Source: Acidobacteriaceae bacterium UBA1307
GTDB lineage: Bacteria; Acidobacteriota; Terriglobia; Terriglobales; Acidobacteriaceae
Reading direction: 5' to 3'
Assembly: GCA_002307235.1 (NCBI GenBank)
Contig: DBTV01000031.1
Span: 162,998 to 226,997 of the forward strand
Length of the DNA: 64,000 nucleotides
The notes beneath the pieces are model-generated. The model did no database searches, had not been told where the DNA came from, and worked only from the letters and a program-made list of their open reading frames with translations. The stretch's first letter is position 1, and each line of letters starts with the position of its first letter. Position numbers and translations under genes: made by a program. Below are positions 43,094 through 51,284 of this stretch, piece after piece.

Positions 43094-43116
43094 TGTATTT
43101 CGATAGGAAATACAAT
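43094..43116 (+). promoter_or_regulatory. Palindromic operator overlapping a -10 box, acetylesterase promoter
   Basis: TGTATTTC-N5-GAAATACA, perfect 8-bp arms (43094-43114). The TACAAT at 43111-43116 is a good -10, with TGGCCA as a weak -35 at 43087-43092. A bound dimer would cover the -10, so repression is the simplest reading. Confidence 0.55.
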
Positions 43117-43182
43117 TCTTCCTCGGAATCAAATTCTTTTCTTTCGCGTCCCTTGACGGGGAAGAGCAAGGTTTTCATCACA

Positions 43183-44079
43183 ATGCGACTGCCCATCGTT
43201 CCCTGTTTTCTTTGTGCTCTTCTTTTTGCGGGCGGTGCTCTCGCGCAGGCACAAACCGCGGCCACACCCGCCACGAAGTCCTCGCTCGAGCCGCCGGTGA
43301 CGCCCGATCAGGTCACGCGCGCGCACGATGAGCCGCTGAATCCTGCCCTGCCGACCCTGTTCATCGTTGGCGACTCGACGGCGCGCAATCAGGCGGATCT
43401 TGGCTGGGGCGACCACTTTGCGCATTACTTTGACCGCAGCCGCGTCAACATTGCCAACCGCGCCATTGCGGGCCGCAGTTCACGCACCTATATGCGCGAG
43501 GGCGCGTGGGCCAAGACACTCGGCGAGATGAAGGCGGGCGACACGCTGCTGTTGCAGATGGGCCACAACGACGGCGGCGCGCTCGACGGCGCCAAGCCAC
43601 GCGGCACGCTCAAAGGCAACGGCGAAGAGACCCGAGAGGTAACGTTGCTGAGCGGCGAAAAGGAGACCGTGCACACCTATGGCTGGTATCTGCGCAAGTA
43701 CATTGCCGATGCGCGCGCCAAGGGGGTCACGACGATTCTGCTGACGCCGACCGTGCGCAACATCTGGACCGATGGCGCGGACGGCAAAAAACACATTGAG
43801 CGCGACATGGGCTACGGCGCGGTGATGCGCGCGGTTGCGGCCAGCGAGCACATTGCGCTGCTCGACATGGCCAGCTCCGAGGCTGACCTGCTTGAGAGCT
43901 TCGGCCCGGAAAAGACGGCCGCGCTCTTCCCCAAGGACCACACGCACACCAGCGCGGTGGGCGCGGAGTTGAACGCCAGCGTGGTCGCCCGGCGCATCGT
44001 TGCCGACCATGCACCGATCCAGAAATTTCTACTCGCCCCGCTGCCGGAATTCACCAGCGAGACATCGACATCCAAGTAA
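43183..44079 (+). CDS. Secreted SGNH esterase, rhamnogalacturonan acetylesterase-like
   Basis: 298 aa. The signal peptide ends near ALAQA. The SGNH blocks are all present: LFIVGDSTARN with Ser65 as nucleophile, NRAIAGRSSRT, LLQMGHNDGGAL and DHTHTSAVGAEL (Asp/His). GDSTARN and GHND fit the RhgT/RGAE subfamily that removes acetyl groups from rhamnogalacturonan. ATG 43183 opens the signal peptide. The context, with rhaM and a GH28 immediately downstream on the same strand, supports the pectin role. Confidence 0.88.
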   Translation: MRLPIVPCFLCALLFAGGALAQAQTAATPATKSSLEPPVTPDQVTRAHDEPLNPALPTLFIVGDSTARNQADLGWGDHFAHYFDRSRVNIANRAIAGRSSRTYMREGAWAKTLGEMKAGDTLLLQMGHNDGGALDGAKPRGTLKGNGEETREVTLLSGEKETVHTYGWYLRKYIADARAKGVTTILLTPTVRNIWTDGADGKKHIERDMGYGAVMRAVAASEHIALLDMASSEADLLESFGPEKTAALFPKDHTHTSAVGAELNASVVARRIVADHAPIQKFLLAPLPEFTSETSTSK

Positions 44080-44115
44080 GTTCAACGACACACGCCACAG
44101 AGAAAGGGCCTTTGC

Positions 44116-44433
44116 ATGCGCACCTGTTTTTTGCTCAAAGTTCGTAAGGAAAAGCTTGAGGAATACAAGAAGCGTCACGCCGCCGTGTGGCCGGAGATGC
44201 TCGACGCGTTGCGCCGCACCGGCTGGAAGAACTATTCGATTTTCCTGCGTCCCGACGGTCTGCTGGTCGGCTATCTGGAGGCCGAAGACTTCGCTGCCTG
44301 CTGCGCCCGCATGAAGGACGAGCCGATCAACGAGGTTTGGCAGAAGGGCATGACGCCCTTCTTCGAATCGCTCACCTCAGGAGGAGCCGACGACAACATG
44401 ACGCCGCTCGAAGAGATTTTTCACCTCGATTAA
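44116..44433 (+). CDS. rhaM: L-rhamnose mutarotase
   Basis: 105 aa. Interconverts alpha and beta anomers of L-rhamnose. The family pattern is seen: EEYKKRHAAVWPEMLDALRRTGWKNYSIFLRPDGLLVGYLEAED, including the conserved His in KRHAAVWPE, then MKDEPINEVWQKGM. AAAGGG precedes the ATG by about 7 nt. Only 36 bp separate it from the acetylesterase stop, so the two are likely co-transcribed. A strong terminator follows. Confidence 0.95.
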   Translation: MRTCFLLKVRKEKLEEYKKRHAAVWPEMLDALRRTGWKNYSIFLRPDGLLVGYLEAEDFAACCARMKDEPINEVWQKGMTPFFESLTSGGADDNMTPLEEIFHLD

Positions 44434-44449
44434 TAATTGTAGGTGCTCC

Positions 44450-44486
44450 GCGCCTCCCGTTTCACGCAGCGGGAGGCGCTTTTTTT
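44450..44486 (+). terminator. Terminator after rhaM
   Basis: GCGCCTCCCG with CGGGAGGCGC (10 bp, perfect), 10-nt loop, seven T. Confidence 0.95.
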
Positions 44487-44509
44487 GCTTATTGCCCGAG
44501 CGTGACAAG

Positions 44510-44533
44510 GATTCCATGCTCGACCATGGAATC
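44510..44533 (+). promoter_or_regulatory. 24-bp inverted repeat just before the GH28 ribosome site
   Basis: GATTCCATG-N6-CATGGAATC, perfect 9-bp arms. The GAGGAG ribosome site begins at 44540, seven bases after the repeat. It could be a DNA operator or an RNA hairpin controlling translation. Confidence 0.5.
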
Positions 44534-44552
44534 ATATTCGAGGAGAATTTCC

Positions 44553-46187
44553 ATGCACGCCTTCAATCCATTGCGCCGCAATCTTCTGTTTGCCGGAAGC
44601 CTGGGCGCGGCAGCCACCGCGCTGCCCACCGTCTCCTTCGCAGCCGAGACCAGCAAGAACAGCACCGCCAGCCTCTTCGATGTGCGCAGCCATGGCGCCA
44701 CCGGCGACGGAAAAACCCTCGATTCACCCGCGATCAACGCAGCGATTGAGGCCGCGGCCCAGGCCGGTGGCGGCATTGTCTTCTTCCCGGCCGGCGCGTA
44801 TCTGAGCTTTTCCATCCGTCTCAAGAGCCACGTCTATCTGCATCTTGCCGAGGGTGCAACGATCATTGCAGCCGACTCGCCGAAGCCGGGCGATGCGACC
44901 GGCTACAACGGCGGCGTTTACGATGCGGCCGAATCGAATGCACCCTGGGAGCAGTATCAGGACTACGGCCATAACCACTGGCATAACTCGCTGATCTGGG
45001 GCGAAAACATTCACGATTGCGGCATCACCGGCACGGGGCTCGTCTGGGGCAAGGGCCTGAGCTACGGCGCAGAGCGCGGCGTGCGCGGCGATTATCCGCA
45101 GTACAACGCCGAGCAGGCGGGCGTCGGCAACAAGGCCATTGCACTCAAAAACTGCCGCAATGTGCAGTTCCGCGATTTCTCGGTATTAAAGGGCGGCCAC
45201 TTCGCCTTTCTGCTCACTGGCGTCGACAATCTGGTACTCGAGAACCTGACCATCGACACCGACCGCGACGGCATGGACATTGATTGCTGCCAGAACGTGC
45301 GCGTGTCGCATTGCACGGTCAATTCGCCGTGGGATGACGGCATCTGCCCCAAGTCGAGTTATGCACTTGGGCTCAATCGGCCGACGCGCAATCTGACCAT
45401 CGATAGTTGTTTCGTGACCGGTTACTATGCGCTCGGCTCGGTGCTTGACGGCAGCTTTAAAAAGATTCCCGCGCAACCGATGTGCGGCCACAACGGGCGC
45501 ATCAAGTGCGGCACAGAATCGAATGGCGGCTTCATCAATATCGCGATCTCGAATTGCGTCTTCGAGGGCTGCCAGGGCTACTCGCTGATCTCGGCCGACG
45601 GTGCGAAGATCGAGGACATCGCCATCACCAACACGACCATGCGCGATCTTTACTCCGGGCCGCTGTTCTTCTATCTCGGCGCACGGCTGCGCGGGCCGAA
45701 GGAATCAACAACGACGGGCTCGATCAAGCGCATCACGGTGAGCAACCTGGTCTACTCGAATGCCATCCGCAACAGCTATTCGATTCTGACCGGACTGCCC
45801 GATCATCCAATCGAAGATGTGAAGCTGTCGAACATCTTTATTGAAACCACCGGCGGCGGCACCGAAGAGATGGCGCGGCACACGCTCGACGACGTTACAA
45901 CCAAGTATCCCGAAACAACAATGTTCGGCCCCGCGCCGGCTGCGGGCTTTTATCTGCGCCACATGCAGCGCGTCGAGATGAGCCATATCGAAATCACGCA
46001 CGCCAGGCCGGAGGCACGGCCCGCCTTCCACCTGCATGAGGTCGAGCGCGCGGACTTTTTCGCCGTCACTGCACCGCGAACGAACGCCGGCGCTTTTGTA
46101 TTGGAACGCGTGAAGGACTTGCGCATCGGCTGGAGCCGGGCCGCAGCCGACACCGCGCTCGCCGAGGCCGACAACAAAACGCTGTAA
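44553..46187 (+). CDS. Exported GH28 polygalacturonase
   Basis: 544 aa right-handed beta-helix enzyme that hydrolyses polygalacturonan or rhamnogalacturonan. The signal begins MHAFNPLRRNLLFAGSLG, with twin arginines and a following hydrophobic stretch, so Tat export is likely. The helix starts at LFDVRSHGATGDGKTLDSPAINAAI. Catalytic blocks: DTDRDGMDIDCC, SPWDDGICPKS and NGRIKCG (the RIK signature). The start at ATG 44553 follows GAGGAG by 7 nt. It is a separate transcription unit from rhaM because a strong terminator intervenes. Converges on a TonB receptor. Confidence 0.92.
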   Translation: MHAFNPLRRNLLFAGSLGAAATALPTVSFAAETSKNSTASLFDVRSHGATGDGKTLDSPAINAAIEAAAQAGGGIVFFPAGAYLSFSIRLKSHVYLHLAEGATIIAADSPKPGDATGYNGGVYDAAESNAPWEQYQDYGHNHWHNSLIWGENIHDCGITGTGLVWGKGLSYGAERGVRGDYPQYNAEQAGVGNKAIALKNCRNVQFRDFSVLKGGHFAFLLTGVDNLVLENLTIDTDRDGMDIDCCQNVRVSHCTVNSPWDDGICPKSSYALGLNRPTRNLTIDSCFVTGYYALGSVLDGSFKKIPAQPMCGHNGRIKCGTESNGGFINIAISNCVFEGCQGYSLISADGAKIEDIAITNTTMRDLYSGPLFFYLGARLRGPKESTTTGSIKRITVSNLVYSNAIRNSYSILTGLPDHPIEDVKLSNIFIETTGGGTEEMARHTLDDVTTKYPETTMFGPAPAAGFYLRHMQRVEMSHIEITHARPEARPAFHLHEVERADFFAVTAPRTNAGAFVLERVKDLRIGWSRAAADTALAEADNKTL

Positions 46188-46200
46188 TCGAGTCCAAGCA

Positions 46201-46241
46201 CAACGACGGAGGCCGCGCACAGTGCGCGGCCTCCGTCGTTG
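46201..46241. other. Long hairpin without T-tract between convergent genes
   Basis: An 18-bp stem starting CAACGACGGAGGCCGCGC with loop ACAGT and its exact complement, 13 bases past the GH28 stop. No U-run on either side. Same design as the hairpin at 27484-27529. Confidence 0.8.
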
Positions 46242-46284
46242 GTAAGTGCAGCGCGGAACATGTCAGACATATTCCGCGCGCAGG

Positions 46285-49200
46285 TTAGAAGACGATGTGA
46301 GCCGCGAACTGGAAGTCGCGGTTGCCCGATGCGGTTGTAGCCTTGCCAAAGGGTGTGCCAGACGTATTCGTGTTGTAGTAAATCGTCGAAGCATCCGCTC
46401 CAGAGGCATCGGCCGCCTGTGCAGGCAGGGTCACGCCAATTCCGCCAAAGGTGTGCTTGTGGGTCACGTTCTGGCAGTTGGCTTCGATCTGCAACTTCAC
46501 GCGATCCTTGACAATCGGGAAGCTGCGCTTCATGGACATATCGAGGTTATAGTAGCTCGGCCCCGAAAGGCCATACGCGCGCGTTCTCGGCGCATTGCCG
46601 ATCATCGACGTGCAATTTTTGGTGCAAACCTGCGACGATCCATAAAACTTCGGCGCAATGAAGGCATTCGGATTGACATGTTGCACATCATCGATGCCCC
46701 ACTTGCCAACGCGAGCGCTCTTGCCTGCAAATGCGGGGTTGAGATTCGGCATCGCCTGACCGGCAACCGCATAACCACTGGTCGGAAGAATCGCCAACGG
46801 CGAGCCGGAGGTGTACTTGAAGATGCCCGAAAGCAGCCATCCGCCAGCTACATTTCTGATCCAGAAGTTATTCGCACCCAGCTTGTTTTTGCCGAAGGGC
46901 AAATCGTAGGTTCCAAAGATCGACAGAGCCTGCGGAATCGAGTTGGTCGTCCAGGAACGATCGGCCTGGCCACGGTGGAAGGACTTGCCACCAGCATCGA
47001 TCGCATCCGCCGGAATGTCGTATCCCGAACGGAAGGATCCATCGTCACCGATGTTCTTGGAGTAGGTGTAGTGCAACTGGAACTGGAGGCCCTTCCAGTT
47101 GCGCTGGATCAGGCTCAACTGCAGAGCGTGATAGCTGTTGTTGCCCACGTTGCCCCAGAAATCGGCGGCGTTGTACTGCGGGAAGGCAGTCAACATGCGC
47201 TGAATGGTTGCACTCGCGCTGGCGTTACCCGCCGCCTGATAGCCCGCGTACGGAACCGCAATGCCCGACATCGCAGCCTTCGCTGTGGCAATGTTGGCAT
47301 CGCTGGCCTGTGCCGTCAAGATGTTGCCTCCAGCACTGCTACCGGAGGCCACCTTGGTGGTAGCCAGACCGACCATGTACTTCGGATCAAGCTGGTTGGA
47401 CCAATACCCGCGAGACGGTCCATTGGTGGTACCCGTAGCAAGGAAGTGACTCTCGCTGCCTGAATAGTTGAGCGAGAGGGTGATGTTCGGTGTCAGCACG
47501 CGCTGAATGCCGAAGTTATAGAACGCAAAGGTCGGCGCGCGACCCGAGACGATGGGGTCCGCATAGTTGGCCGTTAACGGCGTCTGATAGACACCATTCA
47601 CCAGGTACGCACCCGTACCAAGCACCTGACCCGCAGCCGAAACGCCCGTGGGCGTCGGCAATGTGTAGGCAGGGCCACCGAGGGCGGTATTGCTGATGCC
47701 GAGGCTCGCAAACCCGGTGCTATTGTTGAGCCAGTAGGAAGGCGCGCTGCCCACCTCGCTCGTCGGACTTGCAGAGGCCGAGAAGCCGTTGGAGCCCGTG
47801 CCGGAATAAGAGCCCGCACGTCCGCCAACGCCGCCGCCATGGGAGTAGAACAGGCCATAGCCGGCGTGGATAACGGTCTTGTCGTCGTACTGGTACGACA
47901 GGCCAAGCCGCGGTCCCCAGTTTTTCCAATAGGTCTGTACCGGGGTGCGGCAGTTGCAGGTATAGTTACCGTGGCCGGCAAACTGCATCATGCCAAGGTT
48001 GCCCGTCGCCGTATTGGTGAGGCCAGGATTCAGGAAGCTCCAGCGATCCTTCGTCTCCGTAAAGGGAGGGATGTAGTCCCAACGAACGCCAAGGTTCAAC
48101 GTCAGCTTGGAGTTCACCTTCCAGTTATCAGCGACATACGGTGCAAAAGGATGATACCGCCCACCGGTGACGGCAAAGGTCTGGATGGTGGTTGACGACG
48201 AGCCGACGCCGCCCAGCAAGTAGCTGGCATAGCTGTAACCGGTGTTCGCCGTTGTGGCATTGACGCCGGTAATCGCCGCGGTCGGACTCGTGGAGTAAGT
48301 CATGGAAAGCGCCGAGGCCGTACCATCGGCCGCATCCGCGTTGGCCTCGAGGAACTGGAACTGGAAGCCAAACTCAATGGCGTGCTTGCCCTTGGTCCAC
48401 TGCAGGTTATCTCCGTAGGTATACCCCAGCGAACGCGAGGTATAGGTCGACGTAGCGCCGTGGCCCCATGCCGTCGGAGCATTGCTACCCGAGAAGGTAA
48501 CTCCCGGCATCTCTTCGGTGTCTTGCCCGACAGGAAGATTGGTCATGCCAACGCCCGTCGCACTGTAGGTCGAGTCGCCCTGCGTGATGTTGCGTACCGG
48601 CGGTCCGCCAAAGTAGAGAAAGCCAAATTTGAACTGGTTCACCATGGACGAGTTGATCGTCCAGGTGTGATAGAAGTTGGCAAGATCGATGCGCACACGA
48701 GCAGCCGTGGCATACGCGTAGGGGTACGGCAGGGTCGTCGTGGCGCCGTAGGTATAGGGCACGTTCAGGCGGCTGCCCCGGGCCCAGATCGCTGACAGTC
48801 GCTGGCTCGGCGTCACATCATAATCGACGCGGCCCGTGAAGGACCAGTTATCGTAACCCGACGGCATGCCACCGAGATAGTTATTCTGCAGGTTGCTGTT
48901 GCTCGGTGTCGGCAGGCCTTTCTGCCACGCTTTGGCGATCGGAGAAATGTAGCTCGACGGAATCACATTGGTGGCAACGGACTCGCTCGTCGTCGGTGCG
49001 CCTTGCCACGTCTGACCGTAGGCATAACGGCAATAGTTGCCCTTGTTGTTGGCCATGCAGGTCGACTGGCTCTGCGGGTCATACAGGATATATCCCGGAC
49101 CACCATTTTTCTTGAGCAGCGCGCTGAAGTCGCCCTGCCGCATGGCAAGCGTCGGAATCGTCATCAGACCGGGGTTCACTGCGGCGCGGCCGTGATAGCG

Positions 49201-50187
49201 GTCCCAGGTGTACTGGAAAAAACCCTTGTGGTGCGTCAAGGGAATCGGGCCACCAGCGGAGACCGAAAGCTCATTCTGGTTCTCGTACGGCTTCTTCCCC
49301 ACGATCTTATTGCCGTTGGCATCGTATGACGTGGGCCGCTTCTGCGTGTAGGTCCAGGTATCGAAGATGGTATTGCGTAAGAAGATGTTCGCAGAACCGT
49401 GATACTGCGAGGCACCGGACTTGACGGTGAAGTTCAGCATGCCCGCGCCCTGAAACTCGGGCGGAATCGAACTGGTGACCACCTGCAGCGAATCGATAGC
49501 CTCCATGGCCACCGCGTTGAAGATGATGCGATTGTCGCCCTGCTGCGTGGCAACGGTGACCGGCAGGCCATCGAGATACAGCTCGGCCAGATAGTTGGAG
49601 GTGCCACCAATGACCGGGGCACGGGAGCCGCTCTGCGCGCCTGGCAACAATGTTGCAAAGGCCGTAGGATCGCGCTGCTGGCCGCTCATCTGAATCGGCA
49701 GGTTGTTATACGCCTTGTTCTCGACAATGCCGCCAAGCTGCGCGTTTTCGGTTTGCAGCGCGGGAGGAGCGGCCGTCACCGTAACGGTCTCGGTCTGCGA
49801 TCCGGGCTTGAGAGCAATGCTCAGACCTGTCGTATTCAGAGCCTGGCAGATGATGTTCTTCTGCACATATTCGCTGAATCCAGGAGCCGAAACGGTAATT
49901 GTGTACGTGCCCGGCAAGATGGGCGAGATCAGATAAAGACCTTCACCCGTGGCCTCACGTGTGGTTGAAACATGCGTATCGTCGTTGGTCGCCGTCACGC
50001 TCGCATGGGGCACAGCCGCGCCGGTTTGATCAGTCACGGTTCCCTGAATTCCCGATGCGCCACCCATCTGCGCACTTGCGGCCTTCGTCATTCCCGCCAG
50101 GAAGACGAGAAGGGCAAACGCGACAAGGATGCGCCTTGTCCAGAGAGGAGTATTTTGGCAGACTCTCCCCTTTGTAAAAATTTTCAT
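46285..50187 (-). CDS. Oar-like TonB-dependent receptor, very large
   Basis: 1300 aa. A signal peptide after a basic start (RRILVAFALLVFLAGMTKAASA) is followed by a CarboxypepD_reg-like domain (about 45-130, GIQGTVTDQTGAAVPHASVTATN), a plug (about 140-290, LPIQMSGQQRDPTAFATLLPGA, NYLAELYLDGLPV) and a beta barrel with the terminal FQFAAHIVF. ATG 50185-50187 has GGAGG four bases upstream; the longer frame to 50250 crosses the promoter and is rejected. Adjacent pectin genes make an oligogalacturonide or rhamnosyl oligosaccharide import role possible; the substrate is not shown by sequence. Confidence 0.9.
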   Translation of the reverse strand: MKIFTKGRVCQNTPLWTRRILVAFALLVFLAGMTKAASAQMGGASGIQGTVTDQTGAAVPHASVTATNDDTHVSTTREATGEGLYLISPILPGTYTITVSAPGFSEYVQKNIICQALNTTGLSIALKPGSQTETVTVTAAPPALQTENAQLGGIVENKAYNNLPIQMSGQQRDPTAFATLLPGAQSGSRAPVIGGTSNYLAELYLDGLPVTVATQQGDNRIIFNAVAMEAIDSLQVVTSSIPPEFQGAGMLNFTVKSGASQYHGSANIFLRNTIFDTWTYTQKRPTSYDANGNKIVGKKPYENQNELSVSAGGPIPLTHHKGFFQYTWDRYHGRAAVNPGLMTIPTLAMRQGDFSALLKKNGGPGYILYDPQSQSTCMANNKGNYCRYAYGQTWQGAPTTSESVATNVIPSSYISPIAKAWQKGLPTPSNSNLQNNYLGGMPSGYDNWSFTGRVDYDVTPSQRLSAIWARGSRLNVPYTYGATTTLPYPYAYATAARVRIDLANFYHTWTINSSMVNQFKFGFLYFGGPPVRNITQGDSTYSATGVGMTNLPVGQDTEEMPGVTFSGSNAPTAWGHGATSTYTSRSLGYTYGDNLQWTKGKHAIEFGFQFQFLEANADAADGTASALSMTYSTSPTAAITGVNATTANTGYSYASYLLGGVGSSSTTIQTFAVTGGRYHPFAPYVADNWKVNSKLTLNLGVRWDYIPPFTETKDRWSFLNPGLTNTATGNLGMMQFAGHGNYTCNCRTPVQTYWKNWGPRLGLSYQYDDKTVIHAGYGLFYSHGGGVGGRAGSYSGTGSNGFSASASPTSEVGSAPSYWLNNSTGFASLGISNTALGGPAYTLPTPTGVSAAGQVLGTGAYLVNGVYQTPLTANYADPIVSGRAPTFAFYNFGIQRVLTPNITLSLNYSGSESHFLATGTTNGPSRGYWSNQLDPKYMVGLATTKVASGSSAGGNILTAQASDANIATAKAAMSGIAVPYAGYQAAGNASASATIQRMLTAFPQYNAADFWGNVGNNSYHALQLSLIQRNWKGLQFQLHYTYSKNIGDDGSFRSGYDIPADAIDAGGKSFHRGQADRSWTTNSIPQALSIFGTYDLPFGKNKLGANNFWIRNVAGGWLLSGIFKYTSGSPLAILPTSGYAVAGQAMPNLNPAFAGKSARVGKWGIDDVQHVNPNAFIAPKFYGSSQVCTKNCTSMIGNAPRTRAYGLSGPSYYNLDMSMKRSFPIVKDRVKLQIEANCQNVTHKHTFGGIGVTLPAQAADASGADASTIYYNTNTSGTPFGKATTASGNRDFQFAAHIVF

Positions 50188-50220
50188 GGTGCCTCCGAAG
50201 TGTATTGCAGTTGCGCGAGG

Positions 50221-50250
50221 ACAATAACCATTGCAAGCGTCAACTGTCAA
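50221..50250 (-). promoter_or_regulatory. Promoter of the large TonB receptor
   Basis: On the minus strand: TTGACA (complement of 50245-50250), 18-bp spacer, TATTGT (complement of 50221-50226), 33 bp before the ATG. Consensus -35. Confidence 0.65.
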
Positions 50251-50466
50251 TAGATAAATTCAATTCGATCTGAACTCAGAGAGCCATTCTCACAATCATC
50301 ATCGACATGTTTCAGCAAATCACTGATAAAAATTGGGGTTTTCCAGAAAACTCTTTTATTCAAAACGGGAATTAAATGCCGAGGCACAATAGAGTCAGCG
50401 CTACAAATCGTCCCACACCTTGCAACACACCGCGATACAGGCAAGCGCAGCACTGCTTTCTCCCAC
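50251..50466. other. Rest of the gap between the sdh operon and the TonB receptor
   Basis: No supported gene. AT-rich around 50320-50380 (upstream of the receptor promoter), otherwise nothing recognisable apart from the terminator at its right end. Confidence 0.5.
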
Positions 50467-50498
50467 AAAAAAAGACCCCGCATCCGCGAGGTCTTTTT
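50467..50498. terminator. Terminator of the sdh operon
   Basis: AAAAAAAGACC with GGTCTTTTT around a 12-nt loop. On the sdhB strand the stem is followed by a run of T, and it also reads in the other direction. Confidence 0.85.
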
Positions 50499-50519
50499 CT
50501 GCTTCCCTTTCGCTGCGAT

Positions 50520-51266
50520 CTAGTGCCTCAAAAAGTCCTTCACCTTCTGCACAACCACGGCGCGACTCACGTCGGAGATGGCCTCGGTCAGTGGCAGTTG
50601 CTTCGGGCAAGCCTTCACGCAGTTCTGCGCAAAGCCACACTCCTGGATGCCGCCGTCGCCAGCGAGCGCACGCAACCGCTCTTCTTCAAGCACCTTGCCG
50701 GTGGGGTTGTTGTTGAATAGCTTCACCTGCGCGATGGTCGCCGCGCCCACAAAGCCCGTCGCCTCGTTGAACTGCGGGCAGACCTCCATGCAACAGGTGC
50801 AACTGATGCAATTCGACAGCGGATAGTTTTTCTCCTGCTGCTGCGGAAACTGCTTCGGCCCCGGGCCAAGATCGTAGGTGCCGTCAATGGGCACCCATGC
50901 CTTGACCGCCTTGAGGTTGGCAAAAAGCACCGCGCGATCAACGGCCAGGTCGCGCACCAGCGGGAACTTCGAGAGCGGTTCGAGCCGGATCGGCTGCTCG
51001 AGGTTCACGACCAGCGCCGAGCAGGCCATCCGCGCGCGGCCATTGATGCGCATCGCGCAGGAGCCGCAGATCTCTTCCATGCAACTGCAATCGTAGGTGA
51101 CCGGCGTCGTCGGCTTGCCTTCGGCCGTCACCGGATTGGCGGCAATCTCCATCAGCGCCGAGATCACGTTCATCCCCGGCCGCTGCTCAAGCTCGAAGCG
51201 CTCCCACCGCGCCGGTTCCTCGGGGCTCGCCTGACGCCGGATCTCGAATTGAACTGTCTTTGCCAT
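50520..51266 (-). CDS. sdhB: Succinate dehydrogenase iron-sulfur subunit
   Basis: 248 aa. Passes electrons from the flavoprotein to the membrane quinone. The 2Fe-2S site is CSCMEEICGSCAMRINGRARMAC; the 4Fe-4S and 3Fe-4S ligands are in CISCTCCMEVCPQF and CGFAQNCVKACPKQLPL. This wording is of the B. subtilis/epsilonproteobacterial type. GGAGG lies 10 nt before the ATG. Last gene of the sdhC-sdhA-sdhB run, 18 bp after sdhA. Confidence 0.97.
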   Translation of the reverse strand: MAKTVQFEIRRQASPEEPARWERFELEQRPGMNVISALMEIAANPVTAEGKPTTPVTYDCSCMEEICGSCAMRINGRARMACSALVVNLEQPIRLEPLSKFPLVRDLAVDRAVLFANLKAVKAWVPIDGTYDLGPGPKQFPQQQEKNYPLSNCISCTCCMEVCPQFNEATGFVGAATIAQVKLFNNNPTGKVLEEERLRALAGDGGIQECGFAQNCVKACPKQLPLTEAISDVSRAVVVQKVKDFLRH

Positions 51267-51284
51267 GGCCTTCTATCCTCCGGG

